A DNA stretch of 64,000 bases, from NCBI RefSeq assembly GCF_021155765.1, contig NC_060106.1, positions 6,269,501 through 6,333,500 of the forward strand. Reading direction: 5' to 3'. Below the pieces are notes generated by a model that was not told where the DNA came from, did no database searches, and saw only the letters and a list, made by a program, of their open reading frames with translations. Origin of the DNA: Diprion similis (Eukaryota; Arthropoda; Insecta; Hymenoptera; Diprionidae). A program made the translations under genes and the position numbers. Positions within the stretch are counted from its first letter, which is position 1. Each line of letters begins with the position of its first letter. Positions 47,701-60,400 of this stretch are shown in pieces.

Positions 47701-50700
47701 ATTCAACAGGAAAACAAGTTGGTCTACAGAATTCGTATAGTGTATCATACATCAATCATGATTCCAGGTTGATATAATTTCTTTGAACATTAATTTTAAC
47801 ATGTTAACATGAATTGGTTACCAACTCGTAATATCATTTCTTTCAGAAAGAAAAAGATTTGAGAAATACTTTTACACTTGAAATGGATATGACGAGGAAA
47901 AATTATACAGCATATATTTGAAGGTTTATCGTATACATTACCAGATTTTGATTGAAAGGACCGATTGCTCAGATAGCACAAAACATGAGTTGACAAAATG
48001 ATGTCTGAATAATACCTTACGATCCGTTTTATGACGTCTGAATGTCACCAAAAATAATTGAACGAAGTCCAAATTGCTATGCATAAAAAAAAGAAATCAT
48101 TTTTTTTCTTGCCAATGGAGTTACGGAGTTAGTATTTCACAAATATAATCCTCTTATCACGTAGAATAGATGGTGTGTAGATACTAATGAATAAATTTTG
48201 GAATTTTTGCATGTTTCATAAAAGCATAACGTATTTTGAGAATCGCTTGAACTGCAATGTTAAATAGGTGCTTTATTTTATTGATGAAACTGCGTTTGAT
48301 ATTAATTGCACTGGAAAATTCAGAATGTAAAACAAGTTGAACAAAATTGTTTATAGAATTTCATACCAGGAATTAGTGTTGTGATAATGAGAATACAAGT
48401 AGAAAGTGAATTACGTAGACATATATTTTAATAATCAATTACAAATAATTTATATGCAAAGAATGAAATCAGTAAAAATGTATAAAACAAACATCTTTAT
48501 GGAACCATGCCACAGAACTGAACATGCATCTAAATGTTTCAAACTTATATTGAATGTGTTCAGCTATTGAAAACCTAAACAAGATACTGCTTTTTGCCAT
48601 ATAGCTTTTCAATAATACCGTATTTTATAGGTGTTATTCGATTGGTCCTTACATAAATTGAGGAATTGTAATGGATTTTGAAATTAACCAACAACATATC
48701 CATGCAATATTGTCACCGTCATATTTGTAGTGAATTCTAAAAGTGGCTGATTTATCATGACGATTGGTTGTAGACATAGGAAAGGACTTCGCCAAAGATG
48801 ATGACTTTTTACTTACAAATTCATGATCCTACCAATTTCGGCTTTGGTTCGTTACAAAGCAAAGAAACCTGACAGACTGACTCAAATATCATTAATTTCA
48901 CCTTGTAAGAATATAAATAATAGCTTGACTATCATAAAGCAAGCTGGATTTATGTGCCATTTCTTTTTTGTTTTGATAAGCTGCATTGTCAGCACAGAAA
49001 CATTCAAACTCTTTGTGTAACAATTATCTCCGTTGAACAAAACTATAATTATAACACTATATAATGAATAGTTCATATTCACTGTATTTCAATCTTACCT
49101 ACTGAATTCCGTAAATCTACCTTGACGAAATAAATTTGTTGGAAAATTTTCTGGTGATACGGATTATTGTGAAGTTCTTCATTAAAAAAAGTAATCTGAA
49201 GAATAATGCAATCTTGCGTCATATTGAAAAGACTCGTTAATTTTCACGGAGAACTAAATTTGTCTCTGTCTCTCGAAACAATACATCATTGACATCGAGG
49301 TTGTACATCATCATTTATTTGTTTTTTACATCAGGCTTAAATTCATCAAAGTATGATACTCCAAAATCTATATATTATTAATAAGATGAGACCATTGAAT
49401 GGATGTGGAAGGAAACAAAAAGGGCGGGGTTCATGTAGTTGTGAATGAATCGTTCCTGCGCTATCTCCGTCAACAACACAACTATTCTGTACTTTTAGGA
49501 GCACCAGTGCTTAAACGTCGACTACGCACTAGTGCTTACAGAAATTACACAATATTTTTGTTTTTGACAGGAGGTAGCACAGAATAGTACTTTTTATTTC
49601 GACTATTCCAATCAAGTTTCGTATACGCGAATTATCCAGATATTGGAAAAATAATTACTGACAGCTCCGATACAAATTTGCTATGAAGAGCCAAACACTG
49701 GTAATTTATTTCAAGTTAATTCCTGAGATTTCAATCCGAATCGAGCCATTTTCGTGGACTTTCATCTCATTATCAAAAAAGCCAGATGTATTCTCATGGA
49801 GGATGATAAACTGATGATAGTGAAAATGGGTCAAGGACAAGTGCTGACTCACAGTTATAGATGTGACAAAAGTGGTATCAAGTGTTAATGACTTTCCATT
49901 ACTTTATGGCTTCACAGTGACGCTTCACTTTTGCTTTTTGTTTTAGAATTCAACTGCAACCTTGTAAACAAATAAGCATTACGTAAATATGAATGATTAT
50001 TGATTAGACAATGTGGAAAATGAAAATCTCAGAGATGCAATTATAACATCAAATATTCATGCACTGGTTGCGAGTTGTTCATTCATTTATTGATCTTTAT
50101 TTTACTTCAAAAGTTACATATTGATTTCATAAGAAAAAAGCAATAGCATCTAAGGACTTTTCTGTGGTAATAAAATTTTCAATTCAAGAATTTACACTTA
50201 TAATATATTTTGGTCGCATCATGTACACATAATACATTCAAATATCATATATATTGATTTCCTCTTTTTTATATTAGAAATTCAATCTACACGTGGTTAC
50301 ACATTAAACCAATCAAAATGAGAATTAAATTGTATAAAATAAAGAATAATTTCAGTTGGATTTTAAATAAGAAATGCATCAAATTTATTTAAATTTCATC
50401 TTCCATTTAATTCACCCTCTGTCTCAACGAGCTTTTTGATCATGATAGTTGAGTTTGTATTATTTCAAAAAAACAATTTTTCTGCACTTTTAAAAAAATT
50501 AGATTCAACAATGTTTAATATTATGTTATAACTTTTTACGAAATAAGTCCTTATATGGTTTACTGTCATCTTATATTGTACAAGCATACTCCCATGCACA
50601 CACACACATAATCATGAGTGAAATTCACAATGCACACTGTCTGTTATGTAACTCTTGAAATAAGAAGATATGACGGTCGAACACCCTGTAGTATTAGTCG

Positions 50701-53700
50701 GTTTCATTGTTATTGTAGTTGTTATTGATTTTCTTGTTTTGTTATATTTGCTGACAGAGTCAAATATTACATGACAACCATTCGGTATGGCAAAAGTATG
50801 TCACACTGAGTAATCGTTGTGGTGATTTCATATTCATACCATCTAAGAGAGGCACAAAATTATTTTAAACTATTAATATTTATAGTAGATGAATACTTGT
50901 AACAGCGTACTGATGAAGAAGTACAAGTTTTTGGATGCCGATATCGTAATATCAACATTTCAAAGCTGCAGAATATAAAACAGATGATAATTACTTATGT
51001 TTCACGATAATGATAATGATATGGGTGTGTTTATGGACAATGTATGTGGACATTAATTGGGACTAAGAATTAAGCAAGCTGAAGTAGTTGTATATTGAAG
51101 AAAAAATTAACCAAAAACAGAGGATAGAGATCTTTTTCTCTTGCAGATGCATTGCTGTTAGCGAGTGTTCGAGCCATCGTAATAACTGATAGCTACTTAT
51201 TACTCTATGGTCGGTGAACTGTCAAGCAATAAATTTGATCATATGATTAATTACAGCGCTACATCAAAAAAAGAGATAAAATCTTAATTAATTTGAATTT
51301 TTTTTTCTTGCAGTATTAAATTCCTAGGTAAATTATAAATTTGTGAATTGTAATATTCATTTAAGTGGCCAGCACTAAGCTACCTACCTAGTTACTCAAA
51401 ATGAATTCAATATTTTATAATCGAATTCGTTTATAATTATTCGTAATCAATTAATCAATTAAATTAGCTTATAATAGAATATACAGCGTAAAGTTATAGT
51501 AGCTAATTATTAAATCTTCCAAGTTAATATATTATAAAAATATTTAATTTCAAAGGCAATGTTAAATGAGTCTCTGTTTTATTTTAACAATCAAAAGAAC
51601 CAGACATTTTATTCAGTGAAATCTCATCAAGAGATAAAATAGATAAATAAAACGGAGGCTAGTTTTGAAATTAATGAGAACAGGACTCATGTAATTTTTT
51701 CCATCTTTTTCAAGATTAAGTAAGAAGTTGACGATAGAATCATTGAAAAATAGAACGCTTTATAACTTTATGAACCATCAGACATGGAGGTGACAACTTT
51801 CCAAATTTATAGCTCAGTATTTGTAATGCAATATACAGATTATCAGCCATTACCTTGAAAAATTCTTTCTCATCTCATCCTCATTATTTTCGGTTTATCC
51901 ATCAAGCAATTCCCAACATGTGTAGACTTAAGTAAGCAGTAAAATGATAACTGATGTAAAGTCATTTTACATTATATTATCATACCAATTAGTCTGATCT
52001 CTTCATATTGAGAAACAGAAATAATTATTCGTCATAAAGATTCAGCAGTAATCTATCTCATTGCCAAATGAATAATAATATTTGTGAATTTTTGTCTGAT
52101 ACGTCTTATACACGTGTAAACATCTTTTATTATAAATCGTTTGTGATATTAGTAATGTGTAAACTACATCGGAGTTCAATTAAATAAAAATTGAATTTCT
52201 GATAGATGATTCTCATGCATGCCACAACATTATGAAACATATAAATCATAATAACAACAGTAGATATTATGCATAAGTTTGTTTGCATAAAACAAAAATC
52301 AAAAAGATATGATTTTCAACAAACAGTAACACACCATTGATTTCATCGTTTTCTGTTTTCTTTGTTTTCTTTTTTGCCTTTTTTTTTATAACTTTTGTTG
52401 TATTTTTATTTTTTTCTTCATGATCCTTGGGTCAAGATGCACAATTTTGTAACGAGGTATACTAGACCAATAGTCTATGTGTTAATGTAAACAATGTCTT
52501 CATGTACTTTGGTACTGCTACCAGACATTTGCAGACAAAAACTCCATGGCGACCTAGAGTAAACGGAATTTCACATCACTTCACGTTACTGTTATCATTA
52601 TCAGCTCTCTGTGTCAACGTCAAACATTTGGATGGGACTACGATCATTTCAATTATTTTCACAATTTTCTAACACTACTCTTGCTAGAATTTCGAAAAAG
52701 TTTCGTATAATCATTAATTATTACTTATCAGATAATTGAGGTGATGACAGATTGTATGAAGTCTATTCTATCATTTATCCAGGCATTCAAAATATGACGT
52801 TTATTCCGTTAGAAAACAGAATTTATTTTTTGCATCACTGTCACGTTAGATATAGATGATTTGTATAAAAGAAAATTAAACTACGTGCACCTTGAAACAA
52901 AAATCTTACAATGTCAAAGAAGCAACTTAAGAGGAACTTAAGAAAACTCAGAAGCAATTAAATCAATCGATAACTCTAATTAAACTTAATTATAGGCCTA
53001 CTGGCTACTGCCATGTAATCCAATAATATTAACAATAATAATAATTATTATTATCATTATAATGTGTTGACCGACGTGAAAAATCTCAAACAAAAACCAG
53101 ACTACTTTCTAATGGCGACCACTATATGAAAATTATATTATTATTATAACTATCACGTAATAATATAAATTTTTAATAAATGTAGCAATAGTAATATTAC
53201 TTCAGTAGTATTTCTCACTAGACACGATTCAACATATAGAAAGTTTATCGTTATTATTATTTATAATTATTATCTTAAAGCTGTCTAAGGACTCTCTGCG
53301 TGGCAGGAGTTAATTTTGTTTATTTTTATATTAATTTGTTTTACATGTGTGTTTCAGAATTTAATTTTTGTATTTTGTTCCTGCGTTATTTTTATTAATT
53401 TATTTTTTGTTTTTTTTTTTAAACATTTTTCTTGTATTTTCTTAACAGGTATCTTGTCCTTATTCAGGTAGATGTTCGTTACTGCTTAGAAATTTGTATA
53501 TATAGTCATAGATCACAATGTCATACCAGCTTAGAACTATCGATTCCAACTTCTCATGGTGACTTTCATTAGCCAATTAAATTTCATTATTTTCATGTTA
53601 TTGAATTGATATTAATTTTGGTAGTAACAAATATATATATAACATATATATCCGTATTGTATATACCAGGCAACAAGACCATGCACTGCCTATCTTAAAT

Positions 53701-56249
53701 TTTTGAGTACTTCATATTACGTCAATGACGGAATAACGGAATAAAGGTACACAATAGTGTATGGTAGCAGCTTAATTCATGTCCAATTCCCCTACATATA
53801 CGTTTCCACCTTCGTATACTTCTTTTTACTAAGAGGCGCTGTCACAGTTTCATTTAGGGTCTTTCGTTTAGAGTCACAAAACCAATTCCCCAAAGATTGT
53901 GAAATTGTATCACGCCATTATCATTTGAATGAAACAGGGTTTAAAAAAATTCTACTACTGTTTATCCTATTCCTCTACTGTTTTTGATGATTTTGGTGTG
54001 CGTGTTCGTTTATCTGTTACAGGAAAAACTGAAAACTGAAGACAAATTTAACTTATTATCGCGTTTCAAATAAATATTTAATGTTGCTGAATATGATCCA
54101 GTGAAAACTGGAATGAGTTTTACAGAATAGAATTTTTTCTCAACGACGTTGGAAATAAGGAAAAAAAAGTTTCACCTTATAGAACTATGTCTGATGCGCA
54201 TGACTCAACAGCAGGTTGCGTATAATGTCGTTATGGAAAGTTATCATAATCTCACTTTCCCTGCAATAGATCACCAAATAGAAGCATGCATGTGTTGAAA
54301 GCAATTGATAGTGATCAAAAAATGTTTAGAATGTGATCGAACTAGACTGTATCAAGGATGAGCTTTGTAGGCATCACACACATGCTTGCAGCATGAGTTT
54401 AACACTGCATAGGCAGGGTAATAGTGGGTCTTTGCATGACGAAATTTTAAACGTATATACTCAGAGAAAGCAAAAATAATTAGGTCAGTTTTTGTTTTTT
54501 CGACTGAACAAAAACTGGCGAATATACAGCAGGTTTAAAACTACCACAGTATGACGTTACCCATGTTAAGGCATTTCTACATATTATGAAATCAGTGAAA
54601 TTCAATTGCTTGTAACACCTGAAACTATCTCTTTTGGTGACTAAGAAAAAATACATCCTAATTATTTAGTGTTCACTCTCAAGGGTGGACTTGAATCGAG
54701 CTCCTACTATACATACAAATGTTATAAAATTGATTCGTCAAAACAGTGGCGTGTATATCAAATGAGATTACCAGGAAAGAAAACAAACAATATAATTTCC
54801 CACGTTTGAAAATGTAGAATGAAAATATTATGTAAAGACATGTATAACTCGTTTCATAGTTTGAAATTTATTCACATATAGATATTTCCGTATGCAATTA
54901 ATACAATAAAATTTTTAATCTACTCATTTGTCAAATTTAAAATGGACAGTAGTCTTGAGTTGTTGAGCTATATCCGTACCTCTCAATTTCTTGTAATTAA
55001 TGAATTTATGAATATGACTCCTACACTATTGAATTCAGACCAGCCGAAATTTAATTTTGAAAATACGAAAAAAAAAAACAATCGAAAAAAGAACAAATGC
55101 TTAATTACGATAGATATATTATTGCTAAGAATAGAAAATAAATAGAATATATGTATTCATCTCTCCCAAAATAAGGTGCATTCGATGCACAATTTTGATA
55201 AATCTAATTAAATCTTCCTATTATTGTTCATAATAACAATTCTTATCGCACCAATTGAATGATCATCGCAATGAAAGCGTGTGTCCAATGATATAAAGAA
55301 AGAAAAGAAAAATATACGTATATATTTTTTCCTTCTTGCTCAGAAAATAATGATAAGCATAGCATGCAGTATTTATGGAAGTTTAGCAATTTGAAGATAA
55401 CTCGAAGTTTCCCTTTCTGTTTTTTTCAATCCATTTGTCTTTCGTACTCAAGTACATTCAGGTTTTTTGCGTTTTCAGACTGAAGTCTGAGGGCCTAAGT
55501 ATCTGTAATAGTTTTAATCGATTTGGTTATTCCTTAAATTCACAGAAACTTAGGTCCGCATGCGTTGGCATTTCGTTACAATATAATATAGATTCTATAT
55601 AAATAATATGCATTCATATAATATACCTAGTATGCGGTTGCATTGAACGTGACGTCACGTAGATAATATTTTAGGTACACCGTACACACCATTGCACACG
55701 TAATTGTTTCTTTTTTCTTCGTCTGATCTATATGTATACATATGTATGTACCGGTATGTAATGACCTATTTTTTTTCCTTAAATTTTTTTCTTTCTTAGT
55801 ACAATTCGGTGGAACGTAATATATAAATATAATATATATATTATATAAATTCATATCGGTTTAATTTTTACTTTCCTATATAATATAACATTATTTTAAT
55901 CATAGAGATGTTATTTTACTTAATAAACAATTGTGGTGTGTGGTGTTGTTGTATGGTCTTGCATCGGAACCCTTCCTATGTAATTTTTAATTACTTAATT
56001 CATATTTGCAATTATAATTATCCAGCTTAATTTAATTTACTTTTACTTGAACTTTATTATAGTTAATAAATATTTAATGTGTGATCGGGAACTTGTTTCA
56101 GATAAAAAAAAAACTTTAGGCTTGTCAGAATTACAGAATTTTTATAAGTTTCTCATGCTGAAACAAGCGTCAAAACGTAAAATGGTGCGATTTTATATAT
56201 CGTTAGGGTATGCAGTACTTGCGTTGTTGTTGTTGTTATTGTTGTTCTT

Positions 56250-56255
56250 TTTATT
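56250..56255 (-). terminator. First candidate poly(A) signal of Pur-alpha
   Basis: TTTATT on plus (AATAAA on minus), about 900 nt after the Pur-alpha stop. Another lies at 56053-56058. Usage is unknown. Confidence 0.35.
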
Positions 56256-57158
56256 GTTCTTCTCCTGTATGCGCTCGTAATAATTATTAATAACAACTAT
56301 ATATCCATAAATTCTGAACAATCAAATTCAATTGTAACGTAATCTTTGCTACAGTTCATTTCCTAACAGGAATCCATTATATTTCTTTTTAAGTGAAGCG
56401 ATTTTAAAAAGTCGAATCTACTAATTAAATACTACGAAAAAACAGTGTACGTTTTTAACTCATTACACAGATGACGCTAAGAATCAATGAATGTATCAAG
56501 CATAACAAACATATAAACGGGATGAAACAGAAAAAAAAAACAAATTTGAATTGGTTCACCTGGTTTGCAAAATCGCGTGGTTGACTGTCATCTAAATGGC
56601 GATAAGTTTCATTTTAAATCTTATCGGGTAGTTGTAGAAATTAGATACATTCAAATAAAGTTGGGATTTGATAAAAATCAGTGTGTCTATTACGATGTTA
56701 GAATTGCAGTATTATTTTGAACATTTCGAAGTAATAAAAAAATACAACAAATAAAAGAATATTGTTGAATTTTTTTGATAGTAATTTGCGAAACGTATGT
56801 ATGGTAATTGACTGGACTGCTTACCAGGAAATGAACAGTAATAGTAATACTATCTGCATCTATTAATTCCGCGTAATATTCATATCTGTTTAGGTAATTA
56901 ATTCTTTTGTTTCATAGGTAGCGTAATATTCAGTTTCTATGTACATGTTTGGGCTGGTACTATTCGTAATTTCATCGTTATCAACCTCTGTTCGAATAGA
57001 TCCGAAAATTGATTAACATTATTTCATAATCGATCCTCTGTCTTCACCGTTCTGGTATCGATGATATAAACTGTGCAGAGTTTAAATTTTTTTTTCCCTC
57101 TTCAACGGTTTCAGAACGAGTTATCGTTTTAATTCAAAAGTTAAAGTTAAAGTCTTTT

Positions 57159-57425
57159 TCACTTGAGTAGTGGGGAGTCTAAATTAGGATTAGGCTGTTG
57201 AGACGAAGAGGGTGATGGTACTTGCGCCACCATTGTTTTTCCATCTGCCAGATTGTTTCCACCAATTCCACTACTACCACCACCACCGATCCCAACTCCT
57301 CCTCCACCTCCACCTCCTCCTCCTCCTCCCTCCTTCATTTTTTCACAATAGTCCGCAAATATGTCTCTGAATCGTCCCCATGACTTCTCTGGTACGGTAA
57401 TCGCTGTTCTAAAGTTCGTTTTCAC
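57159..57425 (-). CDS. Pur-alpha: Pur-alpha coding exon 6 (PUR III helix and Gly-rich tail)
   Basis: Acceptor TTTAG|GTG, phase 0. It encodes the last helix, [20 protein letters not shown], followed by 11 Gly, a Gly/Ser linker and a Ser/Pro/Gln tail ending DSPLLK before the stop. Confidence 0.93.
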   Translation of the reverse strand: MKTNFRTAITVPEKSWGRFRDIFADYCEKMKEGGGGGGGGGGGVGIGGGGSSGIGGNNLADGKTMVAQVPSPSSSQQPNPNLDSPLLK

Positions 57426-60400
57426 CTAAACATCACCATTTAAATATCAAATTGAGGTGAAAAAGGTGTTTTTTTTTAAATCTTAGTATATAAATTCAGA
57501 TTTTAATGGATTTTCTTAATGAAAAATATTTGATTGTTTTCAGGGTCACCACTAACTTTGGATTGTAATTTTCCAGATACTTTTTGTGTCTATCAAAATC
57601 AAAATAATTATCGAAAGCATGTAATCAATTGTTGTAAATTACTTTCTATTAATTTGAAAAATTTTGTGCATCACTCAATTGTTTCTCTACAATTATAATA
57701 TTTGGAACAATATAAACGTTTGAGATATTCAAATTAAAAGTTTTTCAGAAATTTAACAAAATTTCGTCATTTTACTATGATTTGTCCAGGTAAAACTCTA
57801 ACCCCTGACTATAGCAGGTTTCTCAGCTTTTCTGATAGAGTGGCAGCCTCGAACTGTTTTTTTTTTTTTTACATTAGTGTGAAGTCGATACGAGATTATT
57901 TATCATCGGGTAGTGTGATTCGAAGTACTTTTCAATTCCACATTTGCAATGAACCAACGCAATATATGCGAAAGTAATACCTAACACAACAAAGAACAGA
58001 GTACAGTTAAGTACTCTTAGTACTCTAAGTATAGGTAAAAAATTAATATATGGAAATGATTATTATGTAACAAAAATAATTATTTTTCATACCTCCGAAA
58101 TTCTCATGTAAATGCCACGATTATTTTGACCAATATCGAAGTAGAAATTTTTATTATCAACACGCATATAACGCCCCTCTGGTAAGTCGCCTTTGAATCC
58201 ACCATCGTCTGTACCAAATTCTTCTAGTAGGTCTGTCAATGCGTCACGAAATTCTATCATCCCTTGCGCTGGTATTGCTATCTGCGACCTTGGTCCACCC
58301 CGTGTTATCGTTTGAGACACCTAAGACATTAAAGTATTATACTTTGTTGAAATTGAATTTTCTTTTTCGCCTCATTTACCAATAGCTGTATTACTTTATG
58401 GTTATTAAAATAATATGATTTGGGTTTTTTAGTAAAATTTGATTAAATTTCATTTTATTTCAAGTCGCCGAGCTACCATTGCCAGAAAAAATTCGATTAA
58501 TACGTTAGTCCGAAAGGACATACATTTGACCCAAGTTGTATAACAAGTATATTACCTATATTTCAAACTATATGGGAATTACAAAAATTCTAATAATAAT
58601 ATGTTGCCATTCATTTCAGACTCAGGTGCAGAACTGAAGCTTTATCATAAAAAAAGAATCTTATTTTTCATGCGAAATTGGTGATCCATTCGTAACGCTA
58701 TGAATATAACATAAATAAAAATTGATGCACTTGAAAAAGTAATCAAATAAAATGGGTTACAATTAATTTTATACTCATAGAGAGTTTTGTCAATGTCGTT
58801 TGATAATTGTGTTGTCAAGTTACGTTTTTCGATTAGTAATTACTGTAATTACGGAACGAAAGGGTTACAAGATCTACAAATATTTTTGGCTAGTTCATGA
58901 GTCGCTATGAAACATTTATCACAGTGGATAAGAAAAGCGAACAGTAAGTATCGTTTATTGTATTATTTTATGCTTTCGTGCAATCGAATTATGTAAAAGG
59001 TAAATTCAATGTTTTCTAGCTCACTAGAATTTGTTTACTAGAACAGTGTTTCGACGATGAATTTGCCTATCCTGTTCAGCGTAGAAGAACCGTCCAAAAA
59101 TGGGATGTCTTAAGAGTTGTTAATAATTAAACCTTCTCAATGGAAATTTATGGCTCTTTCATATTTCATGTGTTTAGAGGATATTGCTTAATTGAAATGC
59201 AATACAATTAACTTCAATGGCATCTTTTAAACTGTTGTTTCATTATTCTTTATTTCTTGTTATACTATTTTGACCAAACAACAATAGATTTTTACGTTTT
59301 TAGTTGTGAATGCGTAAGTTAAGGCGATTTCGTGTGTAAAGTTTTTGTTATTAACGGAAAAGATCGGGACAAAATCCATTAGCATTAGGTGATTTACCAA
59401 TAAAAATTTTATTTCTGAACACAATGAGTTCTGAATGATTGAAATTGTTCTAATGATACGTTTTTGGCATTGTAATAATGACACAATGTCTGTAACAGGT
59501 AAAATTCGTGAGTTCTATAGCTTATTCTATTTCAGAGTATTCATTAGCGCTTTCCATCACATGATATGATTTTACGATAAGGCACCTAATTTTGTTAAGC
59601 TTTGTAAGCTGGGCCCTTCAAGATAATATAAATAAATGCATGGAAGGTTAAGCATGTAACTATAAATATATTAAGGAATAAAAGCAAGTGCAGAAAGTTG
59701 CGTGGTAAGTTTGATTAAAATCTATGCAAGTAGATTCCTACTATTTATTATAGAAAGTTGTATACTTAATGGTCGGTACATACAGGGTGACTCACCCTCA
59801 GGAAACGGCCACGTGAGTTTTCCTTGAGGTCAAGATAGTACCGCCGATTATCTTTCACCATCATTTCTGACTTGAGTTTTCCGTCGTCCGGCACGTTGTC
59901 TGGATTTGGGGGACCTGATACATACAATGACTACATAGTAGCAGACAATCTAATAGAATATCACAAGCTTATTCTAAATGCACTGACTTTTCAATAGTAT
60001 TCAAGTTCCAAACAAACCTAACGATGCGTAAAAGTCACTGAATGTGGAAAGGTGATCTCGAAATTCAGAAGCTGTGCTCAATGCCAGAAAAATCTGGCTT
60101 CTCCGTCCATCAGCTCCAATCTGTTAATAAAACCACAGTTATCATTTTGATGAATTTTCAAGACATGATCACACTGTGCTAGTGACATACATGGCTAGAT
60201 AGGTGCCTCCGTTGCTACTTTCAAATCTAGTAAAGTGTTATGAAATTAACATTCTTCAATAAATAGCAACGAATTTCTATTAAACTGCTACTAGGTAAAT
60301 TGATGCAGTCCACTTTTGGTAATGACTTCTAATTAACAATCTATGATCGCATCGTATGAAAACAACACTCCGTTAAAATTTTTTTTTTTATGAAAATCAC

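Larger units (their letters stand above)
44124..57158. other. 13-kb AT-rich gene-poor stretch
   Basis: No ORF here has convincing composition, length or splice signals. The right part lies downstream of the minus-strand Pur-alpha stop, so it may be a long AU-rich 3'UTR. I see simple AAT/ATT-rich sequence near 53030-53060 and a T-rich TTG stretch near 56221-56250, but no tRNA or clear transposon. Confidence 0.45.

Noticed and set aside
49399-49587. Short plus ORF starting MDVEGNKKGG in a GC-richer patch
   Set aside because: 62 codons, no recognised family, no splice or promoter context. Possibly a remnant, but unsupported.
53757-53987. Plus ORF with hydrophobic segments
   Set aside because: Random-looking, AT-rich, and antisense to a possible Pur-alpha 3'UTR.
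55486-55560. Inverted repeat gggcctaagt / acttaggtcc as a microRNA precursor
   Set aside because: Only about 10 bp of pairing around a large loop; too weak.
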